From: JAIQFL01 sp035295745
GTDB taxonomy: Bacteria; Acidobacteriota; Terriglobia; Bryobacterales; Bryobacteraceae
NCBI GenBank assembly: GCA_035295745.1
Contig: DATGIL010000076.1
Coordinates: 124,001-188,000 of the forward strand
DNA length: 64,000 nt
Reading direction: 5' to 3'
Positions 54,862 through 61,794 of this stretch are shown in pieces (position 1 is the stretch's first letter; each line of letters begins with the position of its first letter). Position numbers and translations under genes: made by a program. The notes under the pieces are model-generated. The model was not told where the DNA came from, did no database searches, and worked only from the letters and a program-made list of their open reading frames with translations.

Positions 54862-55603
54862 GGAAGCTCTCCTTGTTCTTGGGCGCACTGGCGATCTGGC
54901 GTACCCAGTCTTTTCGCGAGCGATAGTAGATCTTGGGATCGGTGCCGATCTTCTCCAGCAACCGGAAGCTCTCCGGCCGCTTCGCGTCCTGGGCGACGGC
55001 CGTTGCGGAGTCGTTCAAGTCGCCGAAACGAAGGGCACCGGTAGGGCAGGCCTCGACGCAGGCGGGAATGTAATCGCCGGGTTGGATGTCGTCCAATCCA
55101 GCCGCGGCCGCTCGCTCTTTCGCGGCATGCCAGCGTCCGTGGCAGAAGTTGCACTTCTCCACCACGCCGCGCATGCGGGGTGCGACATCCGGATTCAACG
55201 TCTTCTCCATACCGGCCGGCCACGCCGGATCGAACCAGTTGAAGTAGCGCGCATGATAGGGGCAGGCCGCCATGCAATAACGGCATCCCAGGCAGCGCTC
55301 GGGCATCTGCCCCACGATGCCGGTGCGGGGATCGACATCCACCGCCTGCTGCGGGCAGACACTGGCGCACGGCGTGTGCTCTCCGCAATGCTGGCAGAGC
55401 ACGGGCACGAAGGCCGACCGCTTGCCGGCATAGTCCTCGCCGTTGTCCACTTTGTACACGCGGATCCAGGTGGTGCCCTTCCGTTCGTTCACTCCCGCGT
55501 GGGCCGGCGGAATGTTGTTCTCAACGGCGCAGGCCACCATGCAGGCGCCGCAGCCGTTGCAGCGATCGACGTCGATCGACATGCCATATCGTTTGGGACT
55601 CAT
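54854..55603 (-). CDS. Four-cluster ferredoxin subunit (QrcC-like)
   Basis: About 249 residues from ATG 55603, which overlaps the upstream stop (ATGA); the longer reading is a shadow. Sixteen cysteines form four [4Fe-4S] motifs: CNGCGACMVAC, CQHCGEHTPCASVCP, CLGCRYCMAACP and CNFC...CVEACP. It is like the DmsB/NrfC/QrcC electron-transfer subunit that links a molybdopterin-type protein to a NrfD membrane subunit. There is no signal sequence, so it would travel with its Tat-exported partner. A repeat of the nested-palindrome family lies upstream in the partner gene. Confidence 0.92.
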   Translation of the reverse strand: MSPKRYGMSIDVDRCNGCGACMVACAVENNIPPAHAGVNERKGTTWIRVYKVDNGEDYAGKRSAFVPVLCQHCGEHTPCASVCPQQAVDVDPRTGIVGQMPERCLGCRYCMAACPYHARYFNWFDPAWPAGMEKTLNPDVAPRMRGVVEKCNFCHGRWHAAKERAAAAGLDDIQPGDYIPACVEACPTGALRFGDLNDSATAVAQDAKRPESFRLLEKIGTDPKIYYRSRKDWVRQIASAPKNKESFHG

Positions 55604-57345
55604 ATGCGTACCACCTTCGCGCTGGTGAACGCGACATCCTCCCGTCCCGGCGCAAGCACCACACCGGAGCGAATGCTCGAGTCCACTGTGACGATGACTT
55701 CGCGCTTGCCGCTGGCTGTTTCGATCAGCGCACGGGCCCCATCGGCGACACCGCACCGGGAGGCATCGGACGGATGAAGAGCGATGCGATTTGGCGCCAG
55801 GCGCAAGTTGGACTCCTGATAAATCTGGGACAACGCAGGAGAGCACAATCCCGCGACTCGCCGCTCGGTGACAACGGTAAAAGGATATTCCGGGTCGACG
55901 TGGCGCAGAGACTCTTCTCTGCCGCGTCGAGCCTCATCTCGACGCCTTTCGGCCGGAAGTTTGGTGTCACCCGTCCAAGCCCCACCGGCGTTCAATGCCT
56001 TCCAAAAATCATCAGCTTTCAGATCCTTGACTGCGACCGATTTTCCGTCCGCGTAGGTGACAAGCAACCCTTGTCCCACCTTGTGAATCGCGTCAGCCCG
56101 TTCGCGGAGCCCGTCCGAAATTCCGAGCAACTCCCGCACGCTGGCCATTCCCGCCGGCGCAGCCACCAGAGGAGCAGCCAGGCGGAATGTCGCGGCCATT
56201 GAATCGACGGCCGGCGGAATATCGTCCATCGTCTCCGGGTAGATGGCCGCGGGCAACACATATTGCGCATGCCGGGCGTAACCGCCGTCGTATGGGGCAA
56301 CTGCCACGACCAACGCATTGGCGGCCAACTTCTTCTCAATCGGTGCCCACGGTAAGTACGCGCCCGCCGCCGATTCGTCGATCAGCAGGACTCGAATCGA
56401 CCCATTAGGAACCTTGTCCAAATCCGCAACCGGCGCCGCCTTGTTCCATGCATCCGGAGTCGGAGCTTGCGGGCGGGGCCCAATGGTGTGCCCCCAACCG
56501 CCGAGTCGCACGTTCGCGTCCACCACTGCGGGCGACATTTCACTATCCACCACGAGTGCCGGACCATTCTCCTTCAGTTCATTGAGCAGCCGTTCGACCT
56601 GTTCCGCTGAAAGACCTGTGATCCGCGCAGCATCCGCCGCGTCCACCTCACCGGTGACTGCCGAGGCGAGCGCACCTTCCGTGCCCGGCGCGACAGGCAG
56701 CCAGACATCCGCCAATGCCGCAGTCCGCGACTCGACAGCCTCGGCCTGAATGAGGCGGAACTGATCGCGTGCGGCGAAGACTTTCGACGGCGTCCCCCAC
56801 CCATCCAACAGAGGGGCTCCCAAGCTCAGGACCGTCCGCGCCTTTTGCAGGTCCACCGCAACCAGCGGTTCGGGAGGCGCCAGGTACGTGCCATTCGGAA
56901 TCGAAGCCATTGCCTGGCGATACATCCACGATGCCGTGCGTCCTGGCCGGAGATCGAGCACCGCCACATGTTCCGTGGGTCCACGATTGGCGATCGCGGA
57001 CGTCACGGCAGCAGCCGCTTCCTTGACAGGACCTTCCTTCAGTCGCGCGGGGTGGAAAGGGAGATGATGCGCCGTGAGGCCGAACGGACAGAGTCCGCCG
57101 CCGACTCCCGCCAGCGAAACGGGCTGATCGCCGATGCAGCGGGCGCGCACCGCGCATCCTGCATCGCACAGCGAGCAGTTCGTGAATTTGTAACGCGCCT
57201 CGCCCCGCGCGGGCCGTGGAATTCCGGGCCAATTCTCGGACCAGAGCGCCGTGTCCGTGATCAGCCGCCACGGAGCCGGCGTAAACAGGGCGCCCACGGC
57301 CGAGCCGCCCAAGAATTGGAGTAAACCTCTGCGTGTAGTAGTCAT
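55600..57345 (-). CDS. Tat-exported molybdopterin-oxidoreductase-family subunit (QrcB/ActB-like)
   Basis: About 581 residues from ATG 57345, 8 bp after the cytochrome gene; a longer reading is a shadow. It has a twin-arginine signal (TTTRRGLLQFLGGSAVGAL). A [4Fe-4S] ligand set, CSLCDAGC and later LCPFG, follows (near 60-95). The MopB-type domains are short and no obvious Mo ligand is seen, as in QrcB and ActB, which do not bind Mo. At about 464-482 an Arg/Glu-rich stretch (ERRRDEARRGREESLRHVD) is encoded by a nested-palindrome repeat arm. It is probably the structural core between cytochrome and ferredoxin. Confidence 0.82.
   Translation of the reverse strand: MTTTRRGLLQFLGGSAVGALFTPAPWRLITDTALWSENWPGIPRPARGEARYKFTNCSLCDAGCAVRARCIGDQPVSLAGVGGGLCPFGLTAHHLPFHPARLKEGPVKEAAAAVTSAIANRGPTEHVAVLDLRPGRTASWMYRQAMASIPNGTYLAPPEPLVAVDLQKARTVLSLGAPLLDGWGTPSKVFAARDQFRLIQAEAVESRTAALADVWLPVAPGTEGALASAVTGEVDAADAARITGLSAEQVERLLNELKENGPALVVDSEMSPAVVDANVRLGGWGHTIGPRPQAPTPDAWNKAAPVADLDKVPNGSIRVLLIDESAAGAYLPWAPIEKKLAANALVVAVAPYDGGYARHAQYVLPAAIYPETMDDIPPAVDSMAATFRLAAPLVAAPAGMASVRELLGISDGLRERADAIHKVGQGLLVTYADGKSVAVKDLKADDFWKALNAGGAWTGDTKLPAERRRDEARRGREESLRHVDPEYPFTVVTERRVAGLCSPALSQIYQESNLRLAPNRIALHPSDASRCGVADGARALIETASGKREVIVTVDSSIRSGVVLAPGREDVAFTSAKVVRI
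55901..55955. repeat. Single arm of the nested-palindrome element inside a coding sequence
   Basis: Reads TGGCGCAGAGACTCTTCTCT, then GCCGCGTCGAGCCTCATCTC, then GACGCCTTTCGG. This matches the left arm at 43144-43195 in about four of five positions and has the same paired hairpins. It is inside the QrcB-like gene and keeps the reading frame. Confidence 0.75.
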
Positions 57346-57353
57346 CGCTAGAC

Positions 57354-57911
57354 TCACTTGTGACAATCCAGGCAACTGTGTTCGAGCTTCTGCTGCCGAT
57401 GGCAGGCGACGCAGCTGTCCATGGTCATGCCGGGTCTTCCGGCGGTTCCCCAAATGTCCCTTGAGTAGCCGCTGATCCGATCCTCCTGATAGCGCGGCAA
57501 CTGGTCTGTGGAACCCTGGCTGCCGTGGCAGCTCTCGCACTTCACCTGGCCCAGTTTCACGTGGGTGATGTGGGAGAAGAAGACGTTCTCCGGTTGACGC
57601 GCGTAAGCGGCCCATTGCGGCTCACGGCCGGGCGTCACGTACTGGTCGATGAAGTTCTTCTCCGCGACGGTAGTGCCCATCGCCGCGGCGTGGCATCCGG
57701 TGCATTTGTCGAGCGCCGGAATGCCCGCGAAGGTGCCGTCTCCTCGGAACGCGTGGCAGTCTTCGCATTTGGCGCCGGCCTTCTCCGCGTGGACTTTGTG
57801 GCTGAAGTCCACCGGCTGCGGCCGGCTCTTGTAGATGGCGTGCGGGAAGCCCGCCCAACCCCCGCCCAGGGCGACCAACGCCCCTGCCACAAACGGGATC
57901 AATGCCTTCAT
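57354..57911 (-). CDS. Pentaheme cytochrome c subunit (QrcA/ActA-like)
   Basis: A 185-residue periplasmic cytochrome anchored by an N-terminal helix (ALIPFVAGALVALGGGWAG). Five CxxCH motifs are present: CEDCH, CTGCH, CESCH, CVACH and CLDCH, with distal His such as DFSHKVHAEK and FFSHITHVK. It resembles class III cytochromes and the multiheme subunit of Qrc (six hemes) and ACIII (five). It would receive electrons from or pass them to soluble carriers. The ATG overlaps the stop of the upstream GcvH-like gene (ATGA). Confidence 0.92.
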   Translation of the reverse strand: MKALIPFVAGALVALGGGWAGFPHAIYKSRPQPVDFSHKVHAEKAGAKCEDCHAFRGDGTFAGIPALDKCTGCHAAAMGTTVAEKNFIDQYVTPGREPQWAAYARQPENVFFSHITHVKLGQVKCESCHGSQGSTDQLPRYQEDRISGYSRDIWGTAGRPGMTMDSCVACHRQQKLEHSCLDCHK

Positions 57912-58801
57912 TTCGATTCTCTCTTTCCACTCGCATACGGTGAGAAGAACTCATGGGATAGCGCCAGCAGGCGGTCGCGATCGAGGTGCCGCGCCACGCC
58001 TTCGGCGAATAGCCCGCCATCGCAGGCGCAAACCACCGGGCTCCCGGCCTGATGATCTTGCAGGAATTGATTGATGCGCCTTTGCTCTTCGTCCATCCAG
58101 CGCCTTGCTTCGGCTCCCGTGGCCAGATTGTCCGTGGTCTCCGGAGCCGGAACGCCTTCGAAGAGCCAGCCGCAGGTGTAAGGCTCCGCAGTCAGCTTCG
58201 CAGGGTTGGCACGGAGATACAAATTGCATTTCGTGATCAGGAATGGATTCGGAAAGACCACTTCCAGGTCGGTTCCGGCAACCGTGAGGACCGCAGTGGG
58301 CCGGTGCGTTCCCGATGTCCAGACATAAGTGATGCGATCGATCGTGCCCAAGGCGCGGCTGAGAAACGCATCGATGCCGGCGTGACAGGTGCCATCGTCG
58401 GTGACATCGAGCCACATGTGATTGGCCGAATAACGCAGCCACTCGGGCAGCGGAACGTCCTCCACGATTTCGGCGAATCTGCCGGGATGGGCCATGGCGA
58501 GATACAGTTCGCAGTAGCGATACCCGTCGTTCCCGCAGCGTGACAGCAGCGACTCGCTGTACGGCACGAGTTTGGCGACGGATGCGGCTCCGCAATACTG
58601 CATCAGGGACTCACGCAGATAGGGACACGGTCCGAAGGCAGACGCTTCGTCCGGTTGCGATTGGTAAACCGGGCAGGAAGTGTGGCTCGCGGCGGAGCAC
58701 TTCTCGTCGGACTGCGCAGCCGGCGAGAGGGGAATCAGCTTCCGGACCGTGGACGACTGGCAATATCTGACCTGAGCTTCTTTAAGGAAAGGGCAGGTCA
58801 T
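57908..58801 (-). CDS. Cys-rich protein with GcvH-like domain, second gene of the Qrc-like operon
   Basis: A 297-residue protein. The N-terminal half has two copies of a Cys motif: MTCPFLKEAQVRYC and GPCPYLRESLMQYC, with more cysteines (CSAASHTSC; CGNDGYRYC) that could bind Zn or an Fe-S cluster. From about 125 to 215 it looks like a glycine-cleavage H protein (YSANHMWLDVTDDGTCHAGI, then RANPAKLTAEPYTCGWLFEG). At the lipoyl-lysine position I see proline instead (VVFPNPF). It overlaps the cytochrome start (ATGA) and starts 4 bp after the small membrane gene. Function unknown; a subunit of the complex is likely. Confidence 0.8.
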   Translation of the reverse strand: MTCPFLKEAQVRYCQSSTVRKLIPLSPAAQSDEKCSAASHTSCPVYQSQPDEASAFGPCPYLRESLMQYCGAASVAKLVPYSESLLSRCGNDGYRYCELYLAMAHPGRFAEIVEDVPLPEWLRYSANHMWLDVTDDGTCHAGIDAFLSRALGTIDRITYVWTSGTHRPTAVLTVAGTDLEVVFPNPFLITKCNLYLRANPAKLTAEPYTCGWLFEGVPAPETTDNLATGAEARRWMDEEQRRINQFLQDHQAGSPVVCACDGGLFAEGVARHLDRDRLLALSHEFFSPYASGKRESK

Positions 58802-58805
58802 GATG

Positions 58806-59069
58806 CTACTGCTCCTTCTTGTCCTTCAGCTCTTCGCCGCCGTCTGCCATGGTGACGCCGAGCGAGGGGATGTGGAACGCGTGTCCATCGCCAAACGAGG
58901 CGACGAGGTTGGACACTTCAGAATCGAGTTTGGTCAGCGCGACTCGCTTCTTGCGCCGCGCGGCCACTTCCTGTAAGACGCCGATGGCGACGGCGATGCA
59001 GCAGATCAGGGTGACGAGCCCGAGCGCCGCGTTCGTGAGATTCAACCAATATGTGGACGGATCGTTCAC
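58806..59069 (-). CDS. Small membrane protein heading the Qrc-like operon
   Basis: An 87-residue protein with one helix (LGLVTLICCIAVAIGVLQEV, about 17-38) and a charged cytoplasmic tail. The GTG start has AAGGAG 10 nt upstream. It is 4 bp before the Cys-rich GcvH-like gene. I do not recognise it. Its position suggests an accessory or assembly subunit of the redox complex. Confidence 0.7.
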   Translation of the reverse strand: MNDPSTYWLNLTNAALGLVTLICCIAVAIGVLQEVAARRKKRVALTKLDSEVSNLVASFGDGHAFHIPSLGVTMADGGEELKDKKEQ

Positions 59070-59340
59070 GGGAGACTTCTCCTTCGGAAATGAGTAAATG
59101 CACGGGGATGGCCATGCACAGGGAAAAGGAGTTACCAGGGACAGGGATCTTTCAAGTGCCGGATATCAAGACGGTTTAATCTTGAATTCCGACAATCTCT
59201 ACTTTGGCGCGGCTAGAATTGGATCACGACCACGACAAGGCGGCTAGTGCCTTCCTCCGCTATCACCGGGTTTGTCTGGTGAGACGCGAGCAGATGCGGA
59301 GAATGGTAAACATAACGCTTCGCGGATTGGGTCCAGATAA

Positions 59341-59490
59341 TTTGCGGAACTTCTGGCCATCTCGGCCAGACATGGCGTTCAGCGTGTGCGTCTTTTCGGC
59401 TCCTTTGCGAGGGGAGATGCGCGCGAGGACCGCGATGTGGATCTGATAGTCGACGCCGGGCCATTGACGACGCCGTTGCATCCCGAGGCT
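59341..59490 (+). pseudogene. Relic of an MNT-type nucleotidyltransferase
   Basis: After an in-frame TAA (59338-59340) the frame reads FAELLAISARHGVQRVRLFG, then SFARGDAREDRDVDLIVDAG and PLTTPLHPEALILRR. The GS-x-A-R-G-D...D-x-D-L signature is that of minimal nucleotidyltransferases, including antitoxins of HEPN/MNT systems. There is no start codon and only about 50 of the usual 100 or more residues; homology ends at the stop of the convergent polymerase gene. No HEPN partner is seen. Otherwise the 427-bp gap between 59070 and 59496 holds only the operon leader and about 180 bp in which I see nothing. Confidence 0.75.
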
Positions 59491-59496
59491 CTTATC

Positions 59497-61794
59497 TTAA
59501 GGCGCCCTGTACGTTGTCAGTACTGTGCCAATCGTCTCGATGGGTGGAGCGAATAGCGACATCTGATCCGGATCGCCGAACACCACTTCGAAGTCCGCAG
59601 GCCGGAAAGCGCGCTCCAGGCGTGCGGCAAACGTGTCGCGCAACAGGCGAGCGTAGTGCTCGGCATCGTAATCGCGCACGTCCGCGCCTTCCGTCTCGTC
59701 CACCACGCCACCCGAACCCGATCTCGTGCGATAGACACGGACTCGATCGCCGGCGCTCCACCTGGTCCGGCCCCGGGCCAACATCGCTTCATACGGAAGC
59801 TCCCTCCGCTCCTCGCGAGACTTGCGGTATTCTTCGGGCGTCTTCGTGAGGCGCACGCTCGACGACACGTCATACGACGGCAACTCGCGCCGTCGCAGCC
59901 CGTCGAGCATATTCACATATGCTTCTCTCACTCCCATTACGTCACCTGCCAGCAATCGAGCAATAGCGCAGCGCAGGAATCGCTCGCCGTACGGTTCCGC
60001 GCGGCTCGACCGGAAGGCGACACCTCGCAACAGCAGGGACCCGTCGTATCCGAGCAGCACGTAGTTCTTCGGTTCGTGCGAAAGCATCGCCGCATAGCGG
60101 CCTTCGAATTCGAGTTGCACCAGCGGCGGGAGCAGCGCGGCCACTTCCGCAACCACGCGCCGCTCATCCGTCTCGCTCCAACCTTCGGGCACCGCGAAGT
60201 AGACGCCGTCGGTATCGGCCTCCAGCAGAGTCACGCCGCGCGCGGAGAATTCGCGGCACATTAGTTCGAGCGTCTCGCGGCCGTGGCGCGTGACCTCATT
60301 GGCCGCGTGGACGTCGGCAAATCGCGTCAGATCGCCGCCCGCCGCCAGATACCCATACGCCGAGTTCACCACGAGCTTCATGGCCGCCGACATCGCCTCA
60401 TGCGCGTATCGTTCCGCCGACCCCGGTGCCGCCGCGCGTGCGCTGGCCTTCGCTGCCAAGCGGCGTTCCACCAGCCGGTCTACCAAACCCAGCAACGCGC
60501 CCAGATGATCGCGGGCGGGCCCGATCTGGTACGCCCGCATCAGCGACGGATAGAGGCTGGCCACATCGGCCTTCACTACGCGCCTTGCCACGCCCGCCGC
60601 GAACAGATGCAATGCCGCTCCGCTGTGAGGCGTACCGTCACCCGCCTGGTGCGCCGGCAGCGCCACACCCGCCCGTACGTACTCTCTCACCAGCAGAGGA
60701 TCGATCACTCCGGTCGCCGCGCCGGCATCCGCCAGCCTCTCGTAGCGGCGTGGCGTCAGTTGCGCCAGTGCGAATGCCGCCCCGCCCAATAGACGCGCCA
60801 GGCCCGCGACCTCGTCCACGTCCGCGGCGGCGTAACGGCGCACGCGCGGTGGATCGCTCAGATACGTCGCATACACCTGGTCGCCCCGGATGTACTCGCG
60901 ATCGGGCCCGGCGATTCCCAGGTGCCGCGCCACCGACTTCAGCCCGTGGTCGGGCAACTCACGCGTTGAGAAGTCATAGCGCAGGACCGCGTCCAGCGTA
61001 TCGATCAGTTCGCGGCCTGGAGCGATGTAGCGCACGCGTCGGTCGGGATCGTTTCCGCCGGCGGTGCCGCGGCGTGCGGCACGCTGTCGAAGCCCGGGAG
61101 GCCCCGTGCGCCCCAGCATCAGAGGCACTCCGAGGATGCGCGCGCGGCGGACCAGAAAAGGCAAGTCAAATCCGTGGAGATTGTGGTTCTCGATCACATC
61201 GGGGTCGCCTTGCTGCACCTTTGCGGCCAGGCGGCGAATCAGATCGGCTTCGGCCGCGCGGCCGGTGCCCCGTTCTTCCAGAATCTCCGTCTCGCCCGAG
61301 GGGTCACGTACCGCGATTAGAAAGATGTGGTCGCGCTCCGGATCGAGTCCCGTCGTCTCGAGGTCGAACTGCATGCGGTGAAGCTGATCGAAAGCCAGAT
61401 CGCGGAAATAGGTGCGCCCTGTTGCCACGAGGTACTGCTCCTCGGGCGGCAATACCAGGACGGACTCTTTGCCCAGATCTCGCAAGGTGTTGATTCGCCT
61501 CCCGAGTTGCCGGCCGGCAGCCTCCAGGACGGCGGAAGCCAACGCCTTTCCGTCCGGTCCGTGCACCAGGTACCGCAGTGCTCCTGGACCTTCGAGCTCA
61601 ACGTAATCCAGCGGCAGATCATACAGGCGATCGAGCAGGAACCAGGGACGGAATCGATCCTCCTCACGAACCAGTTGGCCGGTTTCCGGCAGACGGCGCC
61701 AGATGATGGCGCGGCCATCCGCTTCGGCCCAAACCGATACGATCCCAGGCGTTGGATCCGATCGATCCGAAATTTGAGACTTGCTAACCGGCAA
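59497..61794 (-). CDS. polB: Family-B DNA polymerase (DNA polymerase II-like)
   Basis: A 765-residue DNA polymerase with proofreading nuclease. Exonuclease motifs: FDLETTG (D144, E146), NHNLHGFD (D210) and YAAADVDE (Y321, D325). Polymerase motifs: A KADVASLYPS (D410), B KLVVNSAYG (K473), C EADTDG (D527, D529). All catalytic residues are present. A TTG start directly abuts the stop of the upstream gene (TGATTG); no ATG or GTG is available near it. It is about the usual length for short bacterial PolB. The likely role is repair or translesion synthesis. Translation is probably coupled to the upstream BNR gene. Confidence 0.93.
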   Translation of the reverse strand: MPVSKSQISDRSDPTPGIVSVWAEADGRAIIWRRLPETGQLVREEDRFRPWFLLDRLYDLPLDYVELEGPGALRYLVHGPDGKALASAVLEAAGRQLGRRINTLRDLGKESVLVLPPEEQYLVATGRTYFRDLAFDQLHRMQFDLETTGLDPERDHIFLIAVRDPSGETEILEERGTGRAAEADLIRRLAAKVQQGDPDVIENHNLHGFDLPFLVRRARILGVPLMLGRTGPPGLRQRAARRGTAGGNDPDRRVRYIAPGRELIDTLDAVLRYDFSTRELPDHGLKSVARHLGIAGPDREYIRGDQVYATYLSDPPRVRRYAAADVDEVAGLARLLGGAAFALAQLTPRRYERLADAGAATGVIDPLLVREYVRAGVALPAHQAGDGTPHSGAALHLFAAGVARRVVKADVASLYPSLMRAYQIGPARDHLGALLGLVDRLVERRLAAKASARAAAPGSAERYAHEAMSAAMKLVVNSAYGYLAAGGDLTRFADVHAANEVTRHGRETLELMCREFSARGVTLLEADTDGVYFAVPEGWSETDERRVVAEVAALLPPLVQLEFEGRYAAMLSHEPKNYVLLGYDGSLLLRGVAFRSSRAEPYGERFLRCAIARLLAGDVMGVREAYVNMLDGLRRRELPSYDVSSSVRLTKTPEEYRKSREERRELPYEAMLARGRTRWSAGDRVRVYRTRSGSGGVVDETEGADVRDYDAEHYARLLRDTFAARLERAFRPADFEVVFGDPDQMSLFAPPIETIGTVLTTYRAP

